Source: an uncultured Latescibacterota bacterium (GTDB lineage: Bacteria > Latescibacterota > UBA2968 > UBA8231). Taken from it: 64,000 nucleotides of DNA. The notes beneath the pieces were generated by a model. It was given only the letters and a program-made list of their open reading frames with translations, searched no databases and had not been told where the DNA came from. The position numbers and the translations under genes were made by a program. Location: the NCBI GenBank assembly GCA_958295495.1, contig OY282352.1:3846548-3910547 (forward strand), given 5' to 3'. Shown here in pieces: positions 51,680 to 60,611 of the stretch (its first letter is position 1; every line of letters starts with the position of its first letter).

Positions 51680-52929
51680 GCGAATCACGTGTGAAGTCTA
51701 GGGTCCACCAATACATCGAAAAGCACCAAGAGCAGTTGCTCGGCAGCGCGCAGGCACTCGTGCGCGTGAATACGGTCAATCCGCCGGGGCACAACTACCA
51801 AGCGATGGCCGACGCGCTCTTGGAACGCTGTCAGGGCTTGGACCTGCCGGCCCAAGTCCACCGCGTCCCAGACCAAGAGGTGCGTCGCTTGCTCGGCTCG
51901 GATGAGTTCCCGCGCTATAACCTGATTGCTCGGTGGGACATCGGCCGGCCACAGACAGTGCATTTCAATGCCCACTACGACGTGGTGCCCTGTGCCGGGC
52001 AGTGGAAATTCGGCGACCCTTTCGAGCCGGGCTTGGCCGGCGGTGCGCTCTACGGCCGCGGGGCCGGCGACATGAAAGGCGCGATCGCCGCGCTGCTGAT
52101 GGCGGTGGAGGCGCTCAAGGCGGTGGGTGTTGAGCCGGCTTTCAACATCGAGTGTTCGTTCACGGCCGACGAGGAGACCGGCGGCCAATTGGGCGCGGGA
52201 TGGATTGTAAACAAGGGGCTGGTGAACGCCGATTTCGCGGTCGTCTGCGAGGGGGCGGCCGGGACGCAAGTCGGCTGCGGCCACAACGGCGTGCTCTGGT
52301 TAGAAGTCGAGCTGACGGGCAAGGCCGCACACGCCTCTAGGCCCGAGCAGGGGGTCAATGCCTTTGAGGCCATGGCCAGCGTAGTGCAGAAATTGCAAGC
52401 CTACAAAAGGAAACTCAACGTTGCCGAGCACCGCTACGTGGATTTCGATGGCGAGGCGCGCAACCCCACGCTCAATATCGGCGGCACGTTCTCGGGCGGG
52501 GAGGGCGACAAGATCAATACCGTGCCCGCCGGTGCTCGCTTTTCGCTCGACCGCCGCTTAGTGCCCGGCGAGCAGCTCGCGGCAGTTGAGCGCGAGTTGA
52601 GACGCGCTGTGGCGCGGGCCGCCGAGCCACCCTGCCGCGTGGCCGCGCCCTTGCGGATTGCGCCTTGCGTCGTCAATGCCGACCACGCGCTGCCCCAAGC
52701 CTTTGCGCGGGCCGTGCAAGCCGTGCGCCGCCGCGCCGCCGGCTATCGGCTCAGCTCTGGTTTTACAGACCTGCACTACTTTGCGGTTGCCGGCGGCCTG
52801 CCCGGCATTGGCTATGGCGTAAAGGGCGAGCGCATTCACGGGGTAGATGAGCGCGTGCGGGTGCGCGACTTGGTGTTGACGGCGCGCACGTACGCCGAGT
52901 TTATGCTGCGCGGCTTGGAGGCCCATTGA
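51646..52929 (+). CDS. M20 family metallopeptidase / deacetylase (second copy)
   Basis: Up to 427 residues. The longest frame starts with ATG inside the PhyH gene (34-nt overlap); an SD (AAGGAGA, 51661) suggests a later start, with GTG at 51691 as alternative. The zinc site is complete: NAHYDVVP (H110, D112), RGAGDMKG (D142), TADEETGG (E176-E177) and the lid-domain pattern GKAAHASRPEQGVNAFEAM. It is only distantly similar to the M20 protein at 4634. Tight spacing with PhyH and the next membrane gene suggests one operon. Confidence 0.88.
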   Translation: MPHNDQGDHVLSESRVKSRVHQYIEKHQEQLLGSAQALVRVNTVNPPGHNYQAMADALLERCQGLDLPAQVHRVPDQEVRRLLGSDEFPRYNLIARWDIGRPQTVHFNAHYDVVPCAGQWKFGDPFEPGLAGGALYGRGAGDMKGAIAALLMAVEALKAVGVEPAFNIECSFTADEETGGQLGAGWIVNKGLVNADFAVVCEGAAGTQVGCGHNGVLWLEVELTGKAAHASRPEQGVNAFEAMASVVQKLQAYKRKLNVAEHRYVDFDGEARNPTLNIGGTFSGGEGDKINTVPAGARFSLDRRLVPGEQLAAVERELRRAVARAAEPPCRVAAPLRIAPCVVNADHALPQAFARAVQAVRRRAAGYRLSSGFTDLHYFAVAGGLPGIGYGVKGERIHGVDERVRVRDLVLTARTYAEFMLRGLEAH

Positions 52930-53666
52930 GCGAAAACTTGCAACGCTTCTTGTGGACGGCGTACGACCGCTTGGGCGGGCTGGTGGGCTACAACTTGCTG
53001 TGGAGCGCGTTGAGCCTGCCGTGGATCGGAGGGGCCTACGCGCTTTTGCAACTGGGGTTTGGGCTGGGTGGCTTGGGCTTGGTGGGGGCCGCCGTCTTAG
53101 CCGGTGCCCTGCTGTTGGGTGCGCCGGCCACGGCCGTGCTCTTCGCCGCTGGGGCGGCTTGGGCGCGGGGCCGGGATTTTGGCCTGCGGGACTGCTGGGC
53201 GGCAGGCCGCACACTTTTTTGGCGCGCCCTCGCGCTGGGGTTGCTGATGGTCGCCGCTGTCGCGCTGGTGCTGGCCAACGTGGTCTTTTACCAGCGGATC
53301 GGCGGCTGGCTGGGGGTGTTTTTGGGCGGGCTGATGGTCTGGTTCCTGCTGCTGCTGGGCATGGTGGCGGTCTATGTTTTTCCGGTGCTGGTCACTCAGG
53401 AGGGGTCGGTGTGGTCCACCGTGCGCCACAGCTTTCTCCTGTCGGTCGATAATGTAAAGCTCTCGCTAATTTTTCTGCTGAGCGCCGGCTTGGCGCTGGG
53501 CCTTGGCGTCGCTTCTGGAGTGGGGTTGTTCTGCGGCGGTTTGGCGGCTTGGGCCTTGTGGATCAGCGTCGGCTTTCGCGCGCTCTTGCCCAAGTACACG
53601 GGCCAGCCTCTACCCAGCGAGGCCCCGCGTCGGCTGCGCGAACTGATCCGCCCTTGGGAGGCTTGA
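52926..53666 (+). CDS. DUF624-like integral membrane protein
   Basis: 246 residues from TTG overlapping the upstream stop by 4 nt. About five or six hydrophobic helices, rich in Gly, Leu and Ala (GLGGLGLVGAAVLAGALLLG, ALALGLLMVAAVALVLANVV). The opening LQRFLWTAYDRLGGLVGYNL resembles DUF624 members. Role unknown; transport or membrane organisation is possible. Confidence 0.7.
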   Translation: MSENLQRFLWTAYDRLGGLVGYNLLWSALSLPWIGGAYALLQLGFGLGGLGLVGAAVLAGALLLGAPATAVLFAAGAAWARGRDFGLRDCWAAGRTLFWRALALGLLMVAAVALVLANVVFYQRIGGWLGVFLGGLMVWFLLLLGMVAVYVFPVLVTQEGSVWSTVRHSFLLSVDNVKLSLIFLLSAGLALGLGVASGVGLFCGGLAAWALWISVGFRALLPKYTGQPLPSEAPRRLRELIRPWEA

Positions 53667-53669
53667 GCA

Positions 53670-55232
53670 TTGGACTTGCCCAAACTGGTAACGGGCCGAG
53701 AAATGGCCGCGGTCGATCGGCGCACCATCGCCGAGGCCGGCATCTCCAGCGCCGAACTCATCGAGCGGGCGGGTGCAGAGGTGGTTGCGGCCATTGCGGC
53801 GCGCTGGGACGGCTTGGCCGGTTTGCAGGCCGTAGTTGTGTGCGGCAAAGGCAACAATGGCGGCGACGGGTTTGCCGCGGCCCGGCTCTTGTGCGTTGGC
53901 GGTGGCTCGGCGCGCGTCTTCGTCGCGGCAGACCGCGCAGCCGTGCAAGGGGCCGCAGCCGAGCACTTGCGGCGTTGCCAACAGGCGGGCTGTGCCGTCG
54001 AAGTGCTCGGCGCAGACTTGGCCCCGCTCGACGCGGCCCTCCGCAAAGCCGACTTGGTGATTGACGCGCTTTTGGGAACCGGGTTGCGAGGGGCACCCCG
54101 TCCCGCCATGGCGCGCGTCATTGAGTGCATTGCCCATGGCGCGCGGCCGGTAGTGGCCGTGGATATTCCCTCGGGGGTCGAAGCCGACACCGGGCGAGTC
54201 CACGGCGCGGTCGTTCAAGCGGTGCTAACGGTGACCTTCGGATTGGTCAAAGTCGGGCAGCTATTCTATCCCGGCCGGTCGCATTGCGGGGCGCTGCACT
54301 TGGCCAATATCGGCTTTCCCGAACCCATCCTGCACACTGCGGTTGCCGCGGCCCTGCTGCTTTCCGCCGAGGGTGTGGGGCCGCTCGTGCCGCAACGACG
54401 CGGCGACGAGCACAAGGGAAGCTGTGGGGCGGTAGCCGTGGTCGCGGGTTCGGTGGGCATGACCGGGGCGGCTGCGCTGACGGCGGATGCCGCGCTCAGG
54501 AGCGGGGCCGGTCGCGTCCATCTAGGGGTGCCCGCAAGTCTCAACGACATTCTCGAAGTCAAGCTCTCTGAGGTGATGACCCGGCCGTTGCCCGAAGTGC
54601 GCAAGCGGCGCTGTTTGTCGCTGCGGGCCTTGGGCCAAGTGCGCGCTATGTTGACGCGGGCCGATGTCTTGGCGCTGGGGCCGGGGTTGGGGCGCTATCG
54701 AGAGACCGCGGAACTGGTGCGGCGGCTGGTGTTGCAAACCGAGCTGCCCCTCGTTTTGGATGCGGACGGGCTTAGTGCTTGCGCCGGGCAAGCCGATGTG
54801 CTAAAGGGCCGCTCGGCACCGCTGGTCCTCACGCCCCATCTGGGCGAGTTCGCCCGCTTGAGCGGGTTGGACAAACGGCAGATTGCCGACGCGCCCATGG
54901 CCGTGGCCCGCGACTTTGCCGGCGAATTCGGCGCGACGCTCGTGTTGAAGGGTGCGCCAACCGTCGTGGCTTTGGGCGATGGGCGCGTGGCGGTCAACTC
55001 CACGGGCAATGCGGGCATGGCCACGGCCGGGTCGGGCGACGTGCTGACCGGGATCATCGCCGGGCTGCTGGCCCAAGGGCTAGGCGCGCAGGCCGCGGCC
55101 TGCCTCGGGGTCTATGTCCACGGCCGGGCCGGAGATCGGGCGGGCGAGCGGCTGGGGGAATGGGGGATGCGGGCGGGCGATATAGCCGACGAAATCGCCT
55201 TGGCCATGGTGGATGCGGCGCGGTCTGCTTGA
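53670..55232 (+). CDS. nnr: Bifunctional NAD(P)HX epimerase / ADP-dependent dehydratase
   Basis: 520 residues, TTG start 3 nt after the previous stop. The N-terminal YjeF_N epimerase domain shows VVVCGKGNNGGDGFAAARLL and DLVIDALLGTGLRG and VVAVDIPSGVEADTG. The C-terminal YjeF_C/ribokinase-like dehydratase domain shows HKGSCGAVAVVAGSVGMTGA, LVLDADGLSA, LTPHLGEFARLSG and the NSTGNAGMATAGSGDVLTGI motif. The enzyme repairs hydrated NADH and NADPH. Both domains look complete. Confidence 0.93.
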   Translation: MDLPKLVTGREMAAVDRRTIAEAGISSAELIERAGAEVVAAIAARWDGLAGLQAVVVCGKGNNGGDGFAAARLLCVGGGSARVFVAADRAAVQGAAAEHLRRCQQAGCAVEVLGADLAPLDAALRKADLVIDALLGTGLRGAPRPAMARVIECIAHGARPVVAVDIPSGVEADTGRVHGAVVQAVLTVTFGLVKVGQLFYPGRSHCGALHLANIGFPEPILHTAVAAALLLSAEGVGPLVPQRRGDEHKGSCGAVAVVAGSVGMTGAAALTADAALRSGAGRVHLGVPASLNDILEVKLSEVMTRPLPEVRKRRCLSLRALGQVRAMLTRADVLALGPGLGRYRETAELVRRLVLQTELPLVLDADGLSACAGQADVLKGRSAPLVLTPHLGEFARLSGLDKRQIADAPMAVARDFAGEFGATLVLKGAPTVVALGDGRVAVNSTGNAGMATAGSGDVLTGIIAGLLAQGLGAQAAACLGVYVHGRAGDRAGERLGEWGMRAGDIADEIALAMVDAARSA

Positions 55233-55257
55233 CATGTTTGGGGCGATGCTGTACTGT
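55229..55257 (+). promoter_or_regulatory. Candidate sigma70-type promoter
   Basis: TTGACA (55229-55234), 17-nt spacer, TACTGT (55252-55257), at the end of nnr. The next gene starts at 55334. Confidence 0.5.
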
Positions 55258-55333
55258 GGAAATGGAAATGGAAACGGGGTGCCGGTGCGGGCACTTCTTG
55301 GCTTTTGCACCTTTAATGTACAGGGCTTGCGTT

Positions 55334-55822
55334 ATGGCCGACGTCAAAGACGCCATTGAAGAAATGATCGAAGAGTCCTACTTGCTGGGGCTTTCGGAAG
55401 ACGAGATCCTCGCGGATTTCAGCCGCTTTATCGATACCTGCTATACGGTTATTCAGGACAACGTAAAAAGCCGCGAAGCCCTCAGCCGCTTGGCCGAGAA
55501 TTTGGCGCGCGAAAAGACCAGTACTCGCAGTGCCGACCACTCCACCGCGCTGGGCAAGGTCGCGGCCAAGGACGCCCAGCGGGCCTGTGCCGAAAAAGCG
55601 GCGCGCCGCAAGCGCATGGTCCTAAAGGCCATTGCCGACTACGACCCCCACCTCGTCCGCCTCATCAACGAGCAGCGCTTTCAGGTAGATCTCAAGGAAG
55701 TGCGCCCCAAGTTCAAAGCCGGTCCGGGCTGCGATTGGGAGCGCTGCGGCCAACTCTTGCTCAAGGCCGGCTTCACCACTGTGATTGCGCTCATCCTGCT
55801 CCTCTTATATTTAAGGCTTTAA
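55334..55822 (+). CDS. Small tail-anchored protein of unknown function
   Basis: 162 residues from ATG. Mostly helical and charged (EEMIEESYLLGLSEDEILAD, REALSRLAENLAREKTS), ending in a single hydrophobic helix TVIALILLLLYLRL, so the body would face the cytoplasm with a C-terminal anchor. No family recognised. A candidate promoter lies about 75 nt upstream; the gene appears to be transcribed separately from nnr. Confidence 0.6.
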   Translation: MADVKDAIEEMIEESYLLGLSEDEILADFSRFIDTCYTVIQDNVKSREALSRLAENLAREKTSTRSADHSTALGKVAAKDAQRACAEKAARRKRMVLKAIADYDPHLVRLINEQRFQVDLKEVRPKFKAGPGCDWERCGQLLLKAGFTTVIALILLLLYLRL

Positions 55823-55893
55823 CCGCTTGCATTGGGCCGCGAGGGATGGGTTTTAGTTAATCTGTCGCGGTATTATGTCGAGGAGAGATTGAA

Positions 55894-56994
55894 ATGTCCG
55901 CCGATTTCTACGTCCACATCGTCGAATCGCCGTCACCAGAGGAGCTGCGCGGTGGTCTCACCGAGGGCAAAGCGCTCTGCGCGGTTCTCGACATCGCCGG
56001 AATTCTATACTCGTACAGCCTCACCGTTGACTTGGATCAGTTCCACATAGCAATGACCGATAAGGTTGACGAGGCGATAGACGAATTCCGCAAACCTCCA
56101 ATTCTACATCTCAGCATTCACGGGAGCGAGTTGGGCATTCAGCTTACTGACCAGAATGAACTCTTGTGGTCCGACCTCGCCGACTATATTCGGCCCATTA
56201 ACGAAATCCTCAATGGCGGCCTTGGCGTGTGTATGTCGTGCTGCGGTGGAGCACATGGTGCGCAAATGGCAGAGGTCATTCGCCGAGAAAGGCTCCCTTA
56301 TAAATGGCTCGCGGGCTCATTCGCCGACGTTGCGATCCGGGACGTTGCGTTGGCGTATTCTGTCTTTTACTGCCGATTCCACTGGGGCGACTATGACGAT
56401 GGAGATTTAATTAACGCAGTACGTGCTGCGTCAGGCATTTCTGATTTCGGGATATGGGATGACGAGCGAATACAAGAGGAATACGAGCAGCTTGTACGGA
56501 TAATCCGCGCGAAGCGCGTCGAGCGCATCCGCGCGAAGCAGATGGAGCGCATCCGCGAGCGCATCCGCGCGAAGCAGATGGAGCGCATCCGCGAAGAGTA
56601 CGTCGAAAAGATCACCGCTCGGAAACGCGAGGCAATCATCCAAGAGACGATTGACAGGGTCTTGGCGCGACGGCGCGAGGAATCGCGCCTCAAAGCACAA
56701 GCTGCCCGGCAGGTTCGCAAAGAGCAAATCTCGCCTATACTCTACAAGGAACGCATCGTCTGCAACCCGCAGATACTGGCGGGCAAGCCCACGGTGAAAG
56801 GCACCCGCATCTCTGTAGAACTGATAACCGACCTGCTAGAAGGCGGCAGCACCGTAGATGACATTATGCAGGGCTATCCCCACATAACCGAAGAAGATAT
56901 TGAGGCTTGCCGACAGTACAAGGCCACCGGGGCCAAGTTGTCCAATGTCACTTGGGAAGACCTCGACGCCATTATGGATGGCAAAAGAGCATGA
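55894..56994 (+). CDS. Caspase/CHAT-like protease domain fused to DUF433 antitoxin domain
   Basis: 366 residues, SD GAGGAGAG. The N-terminal domain (1 to about 185) opens FYVHIVESPSPEELRGGLTE and carries ILHLSIHGSELG (H76) and GVCMSCCGGAHG (C113, C116, C117), the His-Gly and Cys arrangement of caspase-like/CHAT proteases; a WSDLADYIRPINEIL segment lies between. A charged linker (about 190-280) has a 12-residue repeat ERIRAKQMERIR, probably a coiled coil. The C-terminal domain (284-366) is DUF433: ERIVCNPQILAGKPTVKGTR, ISVELITDLLEGGSTVDDIM, with a helix-turn-helix-like fold. The stop overlaps the PIN-like gene by 4 nt, the usual DUF433-DUF5615 antitoxin-toxin order. Proteolytic activity is inferred from the dyad. 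Confidence 0.8.
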   Translation: MSADFYVHIVESPSPEELRGGLTEGKALCAVLDIAGILYSYSLTVDLDQFHIAMTDKVDEAIDEFRKPPILHLSIHGSELGIQLTDQNELLWSDLADYIRPINEILNGGLGVCMSCCGGAHGAQMAEVIRRERLPYKWLAGSFADVAIRDVALAYSVFYCRFHWGDYDDGDLINAVRAASGISDFGIWDDERIQEEYEQLVRIIRAKRVERIRAKQMERIRERIRAKQMERIREEYVEKITARKREAIIQETIDRVLARRREESRLKAQAARQVRKEQISPILYKERIVCNPQILAGKPTVKGTRISVELITDLLEGGSTVDDIMQGYPHITEEDIEACRQYKATGAKLSNVTWEDLDAIMDGKRA

Positions 56995-57341
56995 GAATAC
57001 TGGCCGACGAAGGCATGGATAGGGAGGTCGTAGATGGCCTCCGTTCTTATGGCCACGATATACGCTGGGTCGCAGAAACCAACCCTAGTGAAGAGGATAT
57101 CAATCTATTGGAGTTGGGGACGCGGGAACAACGCACAGTGATGACCTACGACACGGATTTTGGGAGGTTAATCTGCCGCGACGACGTGCCGGCACCTCAT
57201 GGGGTAATTTTGTTCCGCATATATAATGACGTACCCAAGGATGTGAAAACGCAGTTTATCGTCAGCACCACTACAAGTTGGGATCCTTGGTCTGCTGGTA
57301 TCTGGACTGTGCAGATACGGCATATACGTAAAGCTGCATAA
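56991..57341 (+). CDS. DUF5615 PIN-like protein, putative ribonuclease toxin
   Basis: 116 residues from the ATG overlapping the DUF433 stop (ATGA). The sequence RILADEGMDREVVDGLRSYG and RTVMTYDTDFGRLICRDD is the PIN-like fold of DUF5615 with acidic residues D6, E7 and the D-x-D near residues 56-58 that would bind metal. Partner of the upstream DUF433 fusion; an RNase role follows from the family assignment and is not proven. Confidence 0.85.
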   Translation: MRILADEGMDREVVDGLRSYGHDIRWVAETNPSEEDINLLELGTREQRTVMTYDTDFGRLICRDDVPAPHGVILFRIYNDVPKDVKTQFIVSTTTSWDPWSAGIWTVQIRHIRKAA

Positions 57342-57382
57342 CTTTCACTTTTGTCCGCGCCCTTCGCACTCGCTAAAACTCC

Positions 57383-60300
57383 ATGCCCAAACGCACAGAC
57401 ATTCAAAAAATAATGCTCATCGGCTCTGGCCCCATCGTCATTGGCCAAGCCTGCGAGTTCGACTATTCGGGAACGCAAGCCTGTAAGGCCCTAACCGAAG
57501 AAGGCTACGACATCGTCTTGGTCAACAGCAATCCGGCCACGATTATGACCGATCCCGAGGTGGCCAACCGGACCTACATCGAGCCTATTACGCCAGAAAT
57601 TTGTACGCGGATCATGGCTGCGGAAAAGCCGCAGGCCCTCCTGCCGACGCTCGGGGGGCAAACCGCGCTCAACGCGGCGGTGGCCTTGGCCGAAAGCGGC
57701 GCCCTCGCCGAGCACGGCGTCGAGCTGATCGGCGCTCCACTCGAGGCCATCAAGATGGCCGAAGACCGCGAACTCTTCAAAGCGGCCATGGACCGGGCCG
57801 GGTTGGCCATGCCCCGTGGGGCCTTTGTCCACAGCTTTGAAGAGGCCCAAAAGCACCAAGCCGAGTTGGGCTACCCGACGATCATCCGCCCCTCTTTTAC
57901 GATGGGAGGCTCCGGCGGTGGCGTGGCGTACAACGCCGAGGAATTCGAGCGGATCGTGCGCCACGGCCTCGACCTAAGCCCGATCGACGAGGTGCTGATT
58001 GAGGAGTCGGTCCTTGGGTGGAAGGAATTTGAACTGGAGGTCATGCGCGATCACCGCGACAACGTGGTCATTATCTGCTCAATTGAAAACTTCGACCCCA
58101 TGGGAATTCACACCGGCGATAGCATCACGGTCGCGCCGGCGCAGACCTTGTCCGACAAGGAATATCAGCAGATGCGCGACGCGGCCATCGACATCATGCG
58201 CGAGATCGGAGTGGATACCGGCGGGTCCAATATCCAGTTCGCGGTCAACCCCACAGACGGTCACATGGTCGTCATCGAGATGAACCCCCGGGTCTCGCGC
58301 TCCTCGGCGCTGGCGTCCAAAGCAACCGGCTTTCCCATCGCCAAGATCGCCGCCAAACTGGCCGTGGGCTACAGTCTGGACGAAATTCGCAACGACATCA
58401 CCCGCGAGACCCCGGCCTCCTTTGAGCCGACCATCGACTACGTAGTGACCAAAATTCCGCGCTTTACGTTTGAGAAATTTCCCAGCACGCCGGACGCCCT
58501 CGACACCCAGATGCGCTCGGTGGGGGAAACCATGGCCATTGGCCGGACCTTTAAGGAGTCCCTGCAAAAGGGCCTGCGCTCGCTGGAGGTTGGCCGCGCG
58601 GGTTTTGGTGCCGACGGCAAGGACCTCAGCGCGGCCAAAGTGGCGGACAAGGAACTGCGCGAAAAATTGATGCGTCCCAACTCCCAGCGCATGTCCTACC
58701 TCAAGCTGGCCATCGCCAAAGGCTACACCCACGACAAGCTCTACGCCCTCACGGGCATTGATCCGTGGTTTCTCGACCAGCTCTACCAGCTTTTTGAACT
58801 CGAACAGCAGCTAGCGCAAAAAGACGTGCTCGCCGACGCCGCCTTGTTGCGCCGCGCCAAGGAGTGGGGATTTAGCGACCGCCAGCTAGCGCATCTCACC
58901 GGCTGCGACGAGGCCGGCGTCCGTCGGTGCCGCCTCGAGCTGGGCATTCGCCCGGTGTACAAGACGGTCGATACCTGCGCCGCTGAGTTTGAGGCCCACA
59001 CGCCGTACCACTACTCCACGTACGACCGCGAGGACGAGGTGCAGCGCTCGCCGCGCAAGAAAATCGCCATCCTCGGCGGCGGGCCGAACCGCATCGGCCA
59101 GGGGATCGAGTTCGATTACTGCTGCGTACACGCGTGTTTCGCCCTGCGCGAAATCGGCTATGAGACCATCATGGTCAACTCCAATCCCGAGACCGTCAGC
59201 ACGGATTACGACACGGCCGACAAGCTCTACTTTGAGCCGCTGACCATCGAAGACGTGCTGCACATCGTCGAGCGCGAAGCCCCAGACGGCGTCATCGTGC
59301 AGTTCGGGGGGCAGACCCCGCTGAACTTGGCGGCCGAACTAGAGCGCGAGGGCGTGCCCATTATCGGCACCTCGCCCAGCAGCATCGACTTGGCCGAGGA
59401 TCGCCAGTGCTTCGGCCAGTTGTTGAACGAGTTAGGCATCCGCCAACCGGCGAATGGTATGGCCGCCAGTTGTGCCGAGGCGTGTGCGGTCGCCGAGCAG
59501 ATCGGCTTCCCGGTCTTGGTGCGGCCCTCGTACGTGCTTGGCGGGCGGGCCATGGTCGTCGCCTACGATGTCGGGGGCCTCGAAACCTACATGAACGAGG
59601 CCATTGAGGTCGCGCCCGAGCGGCCCGTGCTCATCGACCGCTACCTGCAAGGCGCAGAGGAATTCGACGTGGATGCCGTGGCCGATGGGACGGACGTGGT
59701 CGTCGGCGGGATCATGCAGCACATTGAGCACGCCGGCGTCCATTCGGGCGACAGCGCCTGCGCCTTGCCGCCCTACGACACGCCGCGCGAGCACATCGAG
59801 ACCATGCGCGAATACACCCACGCGCTGGCGCGGGCCCTCGGCGTGATCGGCCTGATGAACGTGCAATACGCCGTCTATCAAGGCGCGGTCTATGCAATTG
59901 AGGTAAATCCTCGGGCTTCGCGCACCGTGCCTTTTGTCAGCAAGGCCATTGGCCGCCCGCTGGCCAAGATCGCCGCGCGGGCCATGGTGGGGATGAGCTT
60001 GCGCGAGCAGGGCTTCACCGCAGAGGTCTCGCCCGCGCACGTATCCGTCAAGGAAGCCGTATTGCCCTTTATAAAATTCCCCGGGGCCGATAGCCTGCTG
60101 GGGCCGGAGATGAAGTCCACCGGCGAAGTCATGGGCATTGGCCGCGACTTTGGCACGGCCTTCCTCAAGGCGCAGATGGGGGCGGGCTCGCTGCTGCCGT
60201 CGTGCGGCCGGGTCTTTATCAGCGTGGCCGACTGCGATAAAGAAGAGGTCTTGTCGGTGGCCCGCCGGCTGCGCGCGGCCGGGTTTGAGCTGGTGGCCAC

Positions 60301-60601
60301 GCAGGGCACGCGCGACTTCCTCGGCAAGCACGGCATCGCCGCCGAGCGGGTGTACAAAATTCACGAGGGCCGCCCGCACATCGAAGACGCGATTCGCAGC
60401 CGCCAGATCGACCTGATTATCAACACCCCCCTCGACGAGCCTTCTCACTACGACGACTTTGCGGTGCGCCGGGCCGCAGTTGTAACCGGCGTACCCTACA
60501 CGACGACGATGGCCGGGGCCCGGGCTGCGGCCGCGGGCATTGAGGCGCTGCAACGCACCGAACTAGGCGTGCAATCCCTGCAGGATTACCATCGGGGCTA
60601 G
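57383..60601 (+). CDS. carB: Carbamoyl-phosphate synthase large subunit
   Basis: 1,072 residues, the normal length. Both ATP-grasp halves are complete: N-terminal MLIGSGPIVIGQACEFDYSG and TLGGQTALN, second half ILGGGPNRIGQGIEFDYCC and QFGGQTPLNLA. Metal-binding motifs EMNPRVSRSSALASKATGFP and EVNPRASRTVPFVSKAIGRP are present, followed by the C-terminal MGS-like allosteric domain (TQGTRDFLGKHGI). It forms carbamoyl phosphate from bicarbonate, ATP and ammonia delivered by CarA (not in this window). pyrK lies two genes on, consistent with pyrimidine synthesis. Confidence 0.97.
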   Translation: MPKRTDIQKIMLIGSGPIVIGQACEFDYSGTQACKALTEEGYDIVLVNSNPATIMTDPEVANRTYIEPITPEICTRIMAAEKPQALLPTLGGQTALNAAVALAESGALAEHGVELIGAPLEAIKMAEDRELFKAAMDRAGLAMPRGAFVHSFEEAQKHQAELGYPTIIRPSFTMGGSGGGVAYNAEEFERIVRHGLDLSPIDEVLIEESVLGWKEFELEVMRDHRDNVVIICSIENFDPMGIHTGDSITVAPAQTLSDKEYQQMRDAAIDIMREIGVDTGGSNIQFAVNPTDGHMVVIEMNPRVSRSSALASKATGFPIAKIAAKLAVGYSLDEIRNDITRETPASFEPTIDYVVTKIPRFTFEKFPSTPDALDTQMRSVGETMAIGRTFKESLQKGLRSLEVGRAGFGADGKDLSAAKVADKELREKLMRPNSQRMSYLKLAIAKGYTHDKLYALTGIDPWFLDQLYQLFELEQQLAQKDVLADAALLRRAKEWGFSDRQLAHLTGCDEAGVRRCRLELGIRPVYKTVDTCAAEFEAHTPYHYSTYDREDEVQRSPRKKIAILGGGPNRIGQGIEFDYCCVHACFALREIGYETIMVNSNPETVSTDYDTADKLYFEPLTIEDVLHIVEREAPDGVIVQFGGQTPLNLAAELEREGVPIIGTSPSSIDLAEDRQCFGQLLNELGIRQPANGMAASCAEACAVAEQIGFPVLVRPSYVLGGRAMVVAYDVGGLETYMNEAIEVAPERPVLIDRYLQGAEEFDVDAVADGTDVVVGGIMQHIEHAGVHSGDSACALPPYDTPREHIETMREYTHALARALGVIGLMNVQYAVYQGAVYAIEVNPRASRTVPFVSKAIGRPLAKIAARAMVGMSLREQGFTAEVSPAHVSVKEAVLPFIKFPGADSLLGPEMKSTGEVMGIGRDFGTAFLKAQMGAGSLLPSCGRVFISVADCDKEEVLSVARRLRAAGFELVATQGTRDFLGKHGIAAERVYKIHEGRPHIEDAIRSRQIDLIINTPLDEPSHYDDFAVRRAAVVTGVPYTTTMAGARAAAAGIEALQRTELGVQSLQDYHRG

Positions 60602-60611
60602 GAGACAGTTT

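Noticed and set aside
54779..55333. Long plus-strand frame extending the 55334 gene upstream
   Set aside because: The first 185 codons overlap nnr in another frame and are arginine-rich; the ATG at 55334 with a promoter upstream is a better start.
59432..60553. 373-codon minus-strand frame opposite carB
   Set aside because: carB is full-length and conserved on the plus strand; the antisense frame is a by-product of codon bias.
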